In this document: one piece after another, positions 12,342-23,773 of the stretch
How the letters are laid out: the number at the start of each line of letters is the position of its first letter
How positions within the stretch are numbered: the first letter of the stretch is position 1
DNA from: Capitella teleta
Taxonomy: Eukaryota; Annelida; Polychaeta; Capitellidae
Assembly (NCBI GenBank): GCA_000328365.1
Contig: KB298217.1
Location: 348,351 to 412,350 of the forward strand
Direction of reading: 5' to 3'
DNA: 64,000 nucleotides
Translations under genes and position numbers: made by a program
Notes under the pieces: generated by a model
Told to the model about the DNA's origin: nothing
The model's input: the letters and a program-made list of their open reading frames with translations, nothing else
The model's database searches: none

Positions 12342-14522
12342 AACTTTAATATGTGAACACAATGTGATACAAATGCTATTAATTCAGAAAATCGAATAGA
12401 ATATAGGGGTCGTTCCGTGAACTTTTCCATATTTGTCATTTGTCTTGATTGAGTTCCGTATTATTCGATTTAATTTTTGTGTTCCACAATCAATATATTG
12501 CGTAGATCAGTTTACAAGGATAACAACGCATAAGTGCAAATACAAGCAAACGTCAGGCATTTTTGATCATTTCATGCGTGCGACATAGAGTGGGCCACCG
12601 AATTATGAAATCTACACATTTCTTGGTAACTGGTATGCAGCATGCACTCCGTGAACCGCAATTTCTGTGTCCATTTCTGCCGAAAATGGCTCAGCTGCGC
12701 AATAAATATAGACCCGACGTATCAAATCTTTGCTGGTTGGCGGCATTAATTTAAACAGTACTTATACAGTATCTGTGTTGTAGGATTAATGTATTCGAAG
12801 TCAGCTAGAGTGATGAAGGTGTGGACAGCATGCGAAATTTCTACTAATCAAAGTGCATTAGACGGAACAGGTCAATAAATTGACTAAAAGGTACTCCCCC
12901 GGGTATCGTTAGGATGTCTGCACGGCCAGCGTTCTTGGCGTGTCTACAATTCCATCGCTTTTAATGTCTTTGGAGACTTGAACAAGTAGAGAGGCCCGTT
13001 TAATGGACCATTCGGAGGTTCTAAATTTAGATTATATGTCTTGCTTGCCCATTGTCGTCCCTCATATAGCTTCAGCTTACCGCCTTATTTGAATTTTGAA
13101 ATCAGAATGCATGTACCTTCAATTGAAACCAATGCCGCGATAAAGGTAATACTACTATCAGCCGAGAAAGGAAACTTAATAACCAGGAATCCGCCAGTGA
13201 TGTCATGCTTTTTCCTCGTGTTCTTCATCCAATAAATGACATTTCTTATGACATACGTATTGTGTTTGATAATAAGGAACCTAAGAGTTCACACAAGGTT
13301 CCTTGCTGTATTCAATAGCTGTCCAATAAATCTCTATTTTGTGCACACAATGGACTTGTTTAGCGTACTTTGAGTGTGATTAAACCGTCGTAAGCCGTCA
13401 TTCCTCAAGGCGAATGACTGACCTAGGCGCTGAAGACATTATGGCCCATTTCGTGTACTTAGTGCGTAGGTGTGGAGTGTTTTGGAGACTGCTAGCTGGG
13501 GTAGATTGGAAGGTGTATGCAGAACACGCCGCTGAAGCGGTGCAGGTCAGCGAACAGTGAGCTGGTCACGCTTAGTCGTTTCAGGGAAAATAGCTGGCCA
13601 CATATCACCCTAATCCAAATCCAGGGTCCATGATACTACTGTGAATCGCAATACGGTCAATCGGACCGTTTCTTAAAAGGGTATCTGCTATTGTTGCTGA
13701 TAATACTGCGGCCACTGCTGCAGCTTACTATTCGCGACCTGAGAGACCTATATATCTGTCAACTTTGATATTCATCATTTTTTTATCTCAGCTACCAAAA
13801 TAAATCACACTATTTACACTGGTTAAACCAAATTTTCTAACTTTCTGTCATGTTTTATTTGTTGATCTCCTGTCTTTTCTCTCTGATAGGTATAGATACA
13901 GAATGCAAGAGATTTTCACCATAATATTTTGTCATATTGGTTTGGTTAAAAGAGCGTATTGGGAAACGAATGTAGTGTGCAAACAATGGAAGTGACTATG
14001 GCGCATGACGAACGATGATTAGAATGCGAGGGGACGAGGATTGTTTGGCGCATTGTTCAGAGTTATTAAAGACACCAGTGATACAGAGTGATCAATCTCG
14101 TCGAAATTCTTTGTAAGGGGAAGCTATAATAGCCGATCCTTTGGCGCAAGATTGGTTGGAATAGACTAGAATCTATGCTGGAATCTATGCTGGATGTGAA
14201 TATCCATTGCCCCCCCCCCCCTAAATGAATAGATTGAAGACACAATCCGTATAATTTGACGAATGAAGGGGAAGGGGCACTAATTTTTGTCAACAATAGA
14301 AAACACTGTGTTGTGACCACAGAATGATTTGAGAATTCAACGATGTCGTTTGACATTCAATATTGCTCTCGTAGATCTGCACCCATCATATATACTAATA
14401 TTCTAATTTTGAGAGTCAAAGTCCAAAATCCAATCCGTAACCAGGATAACAAAATTACCAATATGCCTCCTCATAATTCTCGTGTCTGTTCAGATGGCTC
14501 ATAGGTGTTGATCACCTCCCCG

Positions 14523-14540
14523 TGGTTGCCAGGGCAACCA
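14523..14540. promoter_or_regulatory. Perfect RFX X-box palindrome
   Basis: TGGTTGCC and GGCAACCA form perfect 8-bp inverted arms around a 2-bp spacer. The core GTTGCC-AG-GGCAAC matches the RFX-factor X-box (GTNRCC, 0-3 nt, RGYAAC) at every position. X-boxes drive ciliary genes in animals, usually within about 150 bp upstream of the start. I could not place a gene start next to it. The nearest coding exons I found begin at 17810. Confidence 0.55.
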
Positions 14541-14544
14541 CCAC

Positions 14545-17500
14545 CGCAGGAACAGTAGGAATTGCAAGAACCGCACTCGACGTGCGTAGCATCGGCAATT
14601 TGGGTGATGATCCCAGATACCCTTCCACTCCACTCCCCTCTTCAATCAGATGATCTGCTGCTGCCGCGATGTCGTGTTAACAGACAACTCTCGCCGATTG
14701 AAGTCAAACTCTCATCTGCCCTAAATTTAATTTGCCGGCTTTTGTCCTTATCAGCTCTAAGAGTCATACCATTGCTTTGTATATACCTCTGCTTCTGTTG
14801 GCAAAGTTGCCCGATCAGTGGTCATCCACTTCCTGTTAACACTCCAAAATCAGAACCTTTGTCGCTGCCTATTGTCAGCGTAACAACGCGATAATAACGC
14901 GGGACAATCCTGAACCACGGGCCAGACTCATGCCTCATTTGCTCTGATCCCATCCGGGACCTTGACCCTGGAACAGGAAGTAGCTCCATAATGAAGCATT
15001 ATGGGATTCCATCCATCCATCATGGCGTGGCCATCTAGGATCACGTGCCGCTATCCATCTTCTGCGCGGCTATTAATCGCGCTTTCAACGAGATTTTGAA
15101 GCCAACCTTTAACCGATCCATCGAGTGAATATAACAACGAAAGGCGTGCATGGAACACTGCCAAGAAACAACGCTGCTGAGGGCGTTACCTCTTCTAATG
15201 AATAATCATGTGTTATATCATGCCTGGATGCCATATAGGACGTTCTTATGGCACTCCACTCCTAATGTTAACAGAATCGAAGGGATCATACAGATGGTGC
15301 TAATCCCGTCATACTCATCTAGCCCTGTCTTGCATTTAGGTTACACTGTGGGTTCAGCAAAGGACTAAAATTACTTCCAGGAGCCAACCAATCTTGACCC
15401 AGGGAATAGACATCAGCACGTTGGTCTCGGGGACCAGCGGAGGTTCATGTACATGTATAGAGTAGCGCTGTTAGAGTTGTTTAAAGTATGGACGGTGGTA
15501 GAGACTCCAGGTGTCGCTGTGTGGCCGAGGGTGGTTAGTCACGTGTTCCCCTTTGTACCTTAAAAGCCTCATCAGCCTGCTTATCTGACTTAAGTGTCAA
15601 TTTTCTCTCGGAACTGGATGACGAGAGCCCTGCTAGGTGTCTCTAAAACTGCAACAGAAATTCAAGCAGAGGTCTTATGATAGGAAGTTCGCATGGGGAT
15701 GTGGAAAATTCTTGAGTTTGCTGCAAATGTTGCGGTATTATATGGAATGCAAGTAATTCATGCATATTTCTTTGTGTTGTGACTGAAACCTCTTCAAAGT
15801 GAAACGAGATAGCATTAGTTTAGAATTATTTTTTATCCTGGTATATGTTGATATACAGTATAATATTCCTATTTTATAACGGAGGCATTATTATAGTTGA
15901 CACCAATGAAAGTAATCCACTCGGCATCTCTATGAAGGTATTTGCAGGATGGAAGTGAAGTTGACTAGTCACTCGAGCATTTCAGGGGTAATGTGGAATG
16001 GACCTACTGACCCCAATGTCCATCTCCAGTATAAAGGAACGTTAATTAAATTTCAGATAGCACTTCTCCTTGCCAGATATAAAGGCTAATACTCCTCGCT
16101 GAAAGAATAACTGATTCCAATAAGCAAGTCTGTCGATACTTAGAAGCTAACAGATATGAGCACTTAGTGTTGAATGAAGGTATTGGGAGCTTTCTTGGTT
16201 AGCTGCTATCCAGCTTTTGTTGTACTTCATGTCAATTCCAGTATTTATTTCATTTCTACTATGATTTCTATGGTTTTGCATTGCATACAGACCAAGAGCT
16301 ATAGTTATTGTATTATATGTTGATTATTATAAGTCCGGCGCTCTACTGACTTAACTAATAAAAAGCACATATAGCACTATTAGTTATTTTGGTGGTTATT
16401 ATCTTACTACAATATGTACACCTTTGTACACTTGAATGGACCTATTTAATCCGTTCTGAATACCCTGCGCATAATTATTTGCCTGAGACACAGACGTCGT
16501 CAGAACTTCATCCACTTTAACTCCCTGGGCATTTCTTTCATCTGACAGCAAGTGCTCCGAATACTCGACCCATGGCTGCGCAAATTGACTGAAAAGTCTC
16601 TTGGTGGCTCCAGGGCCCGATCTCAAGATGTTGTAGAAATCGTTTAAGATAATGATGAATGTCCTAGGCATCCACCGTGTACATGGAGGTGATCCCGTCC
16701 TTCTGCGCCCTGTTCAGGAATCAAGACACATAGAATACGTGATATGATTGGCGTTCGCAAGAGTTTTGATGAACACGTGGGAGTGCGTGAAGGCGACACG
16801 CACGTGTCATGCACATTAATCAACGACCATTGATCAGCGTGCGTGACCAAATATAGTGAACGAATTGCTCACGATTACACACGCGAGAAATGTCGCCTAC
16901 ATCGGATGCGGATATTTCCTTCGTTTTGTTTTGACCCAGTAATTTAGCGATAGGGTGCACGCCAGATTGTTTGAATGGCGACATCTGAAAGCAGGTCGCT
17001 GTTTGTGGTCTACGTTGTCTTTCAGCCCCTGCTTGATGAGATGCCTCGACATGGTCTCACTGACTGTAACACATGATTAATTTAGAGAAATACTCTGCAG
17101 GCACCATATCATTATTATTATTATTTAAACGCGTCGGTTCAAACTCGATACATGTATACATATATACGTGAAGTATGAATCGTTGTGAAAATACGTCAGA
17201 TACCTGGTCCTCTGATGATGCATGTTTCATATTTGTTCATTGGTGAATTGGAATGTTGCTCTGAAATTCTGAATTTGCTCAATCATCAAGCAAAAGAAGA
17301 AGATATGGGAAACAATTAAGTAATACATTTTGTAAACATGTACATTAATTGTTTTTGCATTTTATGTTCTTGTATTCATTCTGGACACAGATATGGAGAC
17401 TAGCTTCCTATTGTACGCAAGATAGGACATCGCTCCAGAAATGTTTTTCTCTCGCACATCGACAACTTCCTGGTTGTCAATTCAACTAATAAACTAAATA

Positions 17501-17809
17501 AATTAGGAATGATGTTTATTTTTATTTCGTGCGAATTTGCAGATGGTTTCCATGACGGTACATGCATAGGAATGACCATACTTTTTCACAATGGGAAGAT
17601 ACACCGCGGTTCAATCTGGTATAACACAGAAAGCTGATCTCAATAGCTATGATCCTGAATGATACATGAATTTCTTTCTCTGTCATTTTTACACAAGTTT
17701 TATTTTCGAATAATATTGATCAATGCTATTGAAGTTTACATACACACCCTCAAACAATGCAATTAAATGGAATATCTTGTCTAATCTTATTTCTATCTTT
17801 TCGTTTTAG
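14545..17809. other. Mostly unassigned stretch upstream of the coiled-coil exons
   Basis: No supportable gene in this stretch. A minus-strand open frame at 16399-16671 looks protein-like but is unrecognised and unpartnered. Earlier exons of the 17.8 kb gene must lie upstream, because its first visible exon begins in phase 1, but I could not identify them. Confidence 0.45.
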
Positions 17810-19441
17810 GCTCCGAGAAACCCAAAGACGACGTACGGAGGGTAAACGAACTGCTGAGCGCAGAGTGCTCACAAGTGCAGGAAGAATACAAGCATCTGCG
17901 AGGAGTGGTCGAGCAACTGAGTCGAGAATATGAAGACTCGAAGGAAGTGGACTTCTTCCGTCGCTACGGCATGCTGAAGGGCATGATCAAAAGGTCCGTT
18001 CTGCACCTGAAGCTGACCAGCAACGAAGAGCACAACCCGCACGTGCCCACGTGTGGAAAGCAGAAAGAAGAAAACCGGAAGAGGGAGGAACACATAGTTG
18101 GTGAGCAAAACAGAGTCACATCCGCATATAATCCTAAACAGCTCCTTATGCGCTGACAAATCGCGTTGTTTTATTTCGCGGATGTGGAAACGGGGCCTCA
18201 AAGTATGGTTCCGGAGGGTCCCATAACAATATTCCTCCTGGGGTCACGTGGGGTTTGGGTGGGGCTGGAAAGGGTAATGCAAAAAGCCCTTGAGAGGGCG
18301 TTTGAAATCGTTGCTCTTGGACTTAATTAGAGGGGTGGGTTTTGGGAGAGATCAGTTTATAGCGTGTTAACGCGGGATTCGGGTATAATCTATAAAATAC
18401 ATGAATAATTAACGTTATCTTCTTTTGGTATATATGCTGCATTGTGCATCCACCCTAATCCTACATGAGTCCACATTAAAGAAAACCAGGCTTAATGGAG
18501 ATAGAAACATCGAGACCAATTAACATCGAAACACATTTGTAAAAAGAGTAGAAAGACACATTTGGTGGGCGTATGTCTTGCTTATTGAGACACAGTGGGG
18601 GAAAAAAATTCGGTCAGGACAGAAGTTTGAAATTACTCTTACTCAACCTCTAAATGATCGAGCACTTCTTTCCATGACGCATGCGCCTCCTACAGACTAC
18701 TATACTATCGTGCACAAACAGCTCATCAAAATAAAAGTAGAAGTCATCGAAGCCAGCAGGTCCGCGGCGTCATTATTCGATTGTCCAAATATGCATCATA
18801 TTCCCACACTGTTTGTCGTCGTGCTTTTGACCCGTATTCACTAGTATTCCCTACTTCTTCTATTTACAGCAGAATGATTTAGTGTTCGCTGTCTGATAAC
18901 CTTCAAAAACCTTGCACTGATTAATGGTTAATTCGTCGCATTTCGCGGTGAATGTGTCTATATTTAGGGAGTTCCCTTTCACTGCTCTAATCTGCCCTAT
19001 CCCATTGCGTGCCCTATCCCCTGGTGAGGTGTGGGTTATCCCAAGGAGGAAGGTGGGGAAAAGGTTGAGGGTCCCTGATTCCTTGCCCTGTGTGCCATTA
19101 TCAGGGTATCCTGACTGAAGTCGATTTCTTAGATGCGTGTGTATATCGTTGTCATTGTAGGCTACATTGCATTATTTACTTCGACTCTCCTTGCAAGTGT
19201 TTGATTTATGAAGTAAATTAACTCTCAACTTTCTCCAGGCCTATCAAAGGACGAAATCACACAGGAAAATGATGAAATCCAAGAACAAATCAAAGAGTAC
19301 CGACGAAAGATATCGATGATGAAGGACCTCATTGAACAAATGGATCACAGCTACGAAGTCTCCAAGCGCTACATCGCTGTACAACGATATAGACTAATGA
19401 AAGTTATGATAAAAACTGTCGTTCATAATAAATGGATATAG
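17810..19441 (+). CDS. Coiled-coil protein, last two exons (unrecognised, partial)
   Basis: Two exons join in phase: 17810-18100 (acceptor TTTTAG, donor GTGAGC, phase 1 in and out) and 19239-19441 (acceptor CTCCAG, ends in TAG). They give about 163 residues of highly charged, helical, coiled-coil-like sequence with no signal peptide or membrane segment. Each exon carries one copy of the same motif: YEDSK then RYGMLKGMIKRSV in the first, YEVSK then RYRLMKVMIKTVV in the second. This suggests exon duplication. The upstream part of the gene is missing because the first exon starts in phase 1. I do not recognise the family. Agreement of phase, splice sites and internal homology makes a real gene likely. 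No AATAAA lies close after the stop. Confidence 0.65.
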
Positions 19442-22400
19442 AATATTCTTAATGAAACAAACAAACAAATAGAAAAATTTTAAAAGTTAATGAAAGATTA
19501 TTGTCTGTAAACAAAAATCCAACGAATGGGGTGCTTCCGTGGTTTATGAGGTCACAGACCTCGTGACGTCACGAGCCACGACGCTTTTTTTTTTCTTTTT
19601 TTTTTTTATATATGGTTGCCGAATATTACTGACTATTGAATGGGATGGTAGTTATTAGATTTGTTACTTACGATAATCTTACACGATTGCTATTATGCTA
19701 AATAGCGATTAAACAAAGTAGCTTTTTTTTTTTCTTTTTTTTCTTTTTTTTTAGATTTAAAATGTGTTTTCTCCTTTATCATTACAAACCGCGGGTGGGT
19801 CCAACTAATATGCACTTCATGACATGGAATATGGTTGACATTGTACTTTTCTTTTGTATTTGCATAGCACTTGTATTCATTCCGTTTGAATAGCGTCCTC
19901 GACGTCACAGATTAATGGGTGATAGTGGACAATAACAATACGGATTATTTCATTGGTCGTTTTCTTGTTTTGTTCTATGGGAATCATGCATTCGCAATAC
20001 CTATATCAGTGAAAGGAAGGTCGTTTGTAAGATAGTGGACCCAAGCAAGCATAAATAAATTGAATTGTGATAAAATCACCAAATTAATAATAGATACCAA
20101 TTGTGGGCCATTTTGATACAGCATGAACTTTTGTTCATGGAAAAGCGGAAACATGGTGAATGCGTATATAGCCCCCCACCTTGGCAACGGGCCTGTATAT
20201 GCCTGTTTAATTAGCATTGCGTGTATTAATGATAACATTATAATTACCTTGGGTTCAAAGCCTGTGACCTAATGACCTGAATTTGCCTGTGGTCATCAAG
20301 CGACTGCGTATCCTTCGCATCCATGTTGAATTTAATGTTAACCTCGTCGCCATTGTTGTCGTGTTCCGGAAAGTACCGCCGACTTCCGTCGAGGCTTCCG
20401 GATAACTTATAACCCTGCAATACATCAGATTTGCATTATCTTTAATCAACTTTTTTCACACTCTCTCTCTCAGGTAAAGCAAAACTGTTAAACTAATTAT
20501 CAGCCTTGATATGCATTCTTCCAGGTATCCTTGTCTGCTTGACCGTGACCGATATAGAAACACAGCAAATGGATATTTATACATGCAAAGTGTTATTTAA
20601 GGGGTTTGTAACTTTCAATGGCAGAATGTCTTCAATACAAACAGCTTTTTCATCAAATGAATACAGATAGAAATCATAATGGAGATAGAAATGAAATTGC
20701 TCATCTATTGTGAATCATAGAAGTATACGATACTGAAGTTAGACCGATTTATGAAAGGGAACTACATATAAGAGTAGTATGGAGCTATTTCTGATGAGTC
20801 TTACTCCAAAACAGGGGTCGTCATCTCAGATTGGGTGATGGGACGGACGAGGACAAAGCCAAAAGCGGCTGGACCAGAAATATACTAGAACTCCCGAATT
20901 CCGCCCCTTAAAGAGACTAAAAGAAGAAGCGTGAACACTACTTGCATTCGTTAAACTGGGCCTCATTTACATGTATTGGCGCCGAGGTAAATATTCACGG
21001 CATGCTGAGGAAAATGAAAGACTTTGGTGTTTCTGTAAAAAATAATGGTCTATTTTAAATATTGCAAATCTGTGAAGATATCAGACGCACCGGAATTATT
21101 GAAGTTGGTGAGACATGGACACAGCAGCACTGACATCAAAGTGAACAAATGGACAGATCAAATGGATGAAAAATAACACACACATACACTGCGTCTCAGG
21201 TAAATGTAGGTCAGTAGGCCACACTCGCATTGGACAGGCGGCACTACCTGCTTCCAAGGGAAAAAGCTGCCCAAGCGTTGCGACAGTTCTGGGGACTAAA
21301 ACAGTTGTGACACTTCTGTGGATTCACTGCTGCTCAAGGTGACTTTATGCGTAGACTGGTGAGAAATGGAAGCATTGAGGCGCAGGCTGTGAGTCAAGGA
21401 GGGGTCCTGGGCAGAATTCACAGCCTTCGCGGCCGGATTTTGCCAGCGGCCCTCGAGATGCCGACGTACGCCTACTCCAAAATGGTCACAATCTGTGTAC
21501 AAGTTGATACAGCAAGGTATTCTATTTACAAGTGGTGCAATTACTAATTATTACTTACCCATGCATAATATTGAATAGGCCTACAAGCGTATATTGCAAC
21601 AGTCGTGGCCCACATAATGGCCAAGCCGAAGAGTATTTTTGAGATGTAATGTACACAAATTTTCTCATCTGAAATAGTTTTACATTATCACATTATTTAT
21701 GATGTGACTATTGTAAACTAACATGGCGCTCTTTTAATCGTTAAATTTCACATGATAATCAATGGCGAACTTCCCACAGATCCGCAAAAGCCTTGAGGCA
21801 GCATAGGCCTATTGAATTGAGGCTTAAAGCCTAAGTTCATCCGCATAGTAGACCGTCAATGCAGGATTCCGTGGGCTGCAATTCGTGAGTCTCATTCATA
21901 ACGCCCTGCACGGTGACACTAAACCCGCAGCATTCCACACAACGACGACTTCTACCGTTGTCCAAACATCCTTGCCCCACACGGATGAGCACTGGTTATT
22001 CCCTATGCACTTGAGTCATGTCATCCGTTTCAAAAGAGACACAGTTTGTACAGCTAGTTGTAGCCATACTTAATTTCAATTAAATTGTTCGCAAATGGCA
22101 TGCTCCCCTGATGTCCATTTGTAGCCTCAGAAGTCATCCTAGTTAGGTTTAGAATTCTAGAAGCAAATACTGTGTATGTAGTAAGTACACTGTACTTCCT
22201 TCCAAAAATCAGAGGATCTGCATTGTTTAAGAGTCAGCCTTCCCGAAGGAGCGGAGTGTATCTTGATTCCAGGTTTCCCATTGTGCTGTTCCCTTGTAAT
22301 CTCCTCTAATTTTCTCGTGGATTTCATTGAAACATACCGATAGAGGACGACCATTTGCGATCCAAATTCTGTTCCACGAAATGGCTTTAGTGCGGCAACT

Positions 22401-23553
22401 TCCTTTCAGCTCTCCTCCTGGGCTCATGTGTAGTCTCAACACATGGATGCTATTATCAGTTGATCGTGATATGATGATATGCAGACTTGAACATTGAGAA
22501 GATAATCCTGGCAACTTTATTTCTCCGTCAACGTGTTCTATCGCGAACAGACGGAATCGACAAAATAATGAGAAATTGACACGTCGTCTCAAAAATACGT
22601 TTGTGGGTTCTCCACGTGCGTGTCTCGTACGTAGGCCTTCGCTTACGTTGTAGAACTTCAAACGGAACCAAGTCGTTATAAGTGTGTCACTTTATAGGGT
22701 TAAATTAATTAAGTCGTTTCTACACAGCTTTTACACTGTAGACCTACTTGTTATTGGAATGCGCTGCAATTGCCTCAAACGAAAAGGATACTCACCCAGG
22801 CTTGCGAGTGCGCCAAATTCTATAATTCAACTTACCATGTAAGAAAAAAAAAATCGATAATAACCCTCTTTGGTAAAAACCGCAAATAGTGGTATAATGG
22901 TTAAAATACTTTCACCATACATGTCATTGAAACCTTGAGGACTATTTTTGCAGATCGTTGCGATCCAGAGAACCTGAAATTTGACTAGGAAATAGTACAT
23001 GCACTAAATCTGGGTCGTTGCTGTCACCTTTGTGATACCTGAGCATCCCGAATATTAGCCAAGTCACACCTTTCTGCTGGCTGCATCGGTCGCCTAATGT
23101 AAGTAATAAAAGATTAGCAAGCGACGAAGGGGGATGCCGAAATGAGGGATACGGCTGCTTTGTTATAAATAAGAGAAGCTACAAACAGCTGAAGCAAGGT
23201 CAGCTTAGGTCACCTGTGTCTTCTATGTGACATTCACTGAAACTGATATCATTAATTAGAACGACAAGATGTCTAAAAGAGCGAACACAAAAGTCAGGCA
23301 ATAAAAGGTTCTGCTTCGTGGATGAGTAGCTTGATCGTATTCCATGCACCTATTGAGCTTTGGCAGGTTCATTGCAAGGATACCATCTTGTGAGTGACAA
23401 GTGCAAAGTTTTGCAATTTACATTGTGATCTAAACTTCTAAATGAAAAAGATGCCACGTTTAAGTGACATATTTATAGCTAATTTGATTTAGGGCCGCCG
23501 AATAGACATGTGACCATCATAAGAATAAAATGATTAAAAGATATGAAGATTAA
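19442..23553. other. Gene-free stretch between the coiled-coil gene and CFAP44
   Basis: Nothing coding is supported. The palindromic CRE-containing site TCGTGACGTCACGA lies at 19561-19574, and T-rich tracts follow at about 19585-19607 and 19723-19753. A 144-codon minus-strand frame at 22227-22661 is the longest open frame but has no recognisable content. Confidence 0.5.
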
Positions 23554-23559
23554 TTTATT
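23554..23559 (-). terminator. Poly(A) signal of CFAP44
   Basis: AATAAA on the minus strand, about 215 nt after the CFAP44 stop codon at 23774. This is a normal distance for a 3' UTR end. Confidence 0.5.
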
Positions 23560-23773
23560 CCAAACTCCACGTCAATCAGCAGTCTGGTTCATTATACCGT
23601 GGGCAAAAATATCCCATAAGACGTACATGAATGGAAGGTTATATCACAGGTTGTATAATATAACATTCATCAAATTACGAAATTAAATAAAGAATAGGAG
23701 AAACGATCCATATATGAGAAACAAAAGGACGGAGTTATGGTGTTGCAGGAAAAGTTCAGCCGCGATGACGTAA

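Larger units (their letters stand above)
5200..14520. other. Gene-free stretch
   Basis: I see no gene I can support across these 9.3 kb. Items present are a (TTC)n tract at about 5322-5343, a coding-like 61-codon plus-strand frame at 6326-6511, a cluster of CRE sites at 6961-7209, a poly-T tract at about 7483-7504, a 44-bp tandem duplication at 12255-12341, a 9-bp-arm hairpin at 13274-13304 and a C12 run at 14210-14221. Longer open frames such as 9290-9667 have no recognisable product and no coding partner exon. Confidence 0.5.

Noticed and set aside
16399-16671. 90-codon minus-strand frame containing NDFYNILRSGPGATKRLFSQ
   Set aside because: The composition is protein-like and splice-like borders exist, but no second exon or family could be found. 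Too weak to call a gene.
22227-22661. 144-codon minus-strand open frame
   Set aside because: One or two frames of this length are expected by chance in 64 kb on both strands. No splice partner, domain or conserved motif was seen.
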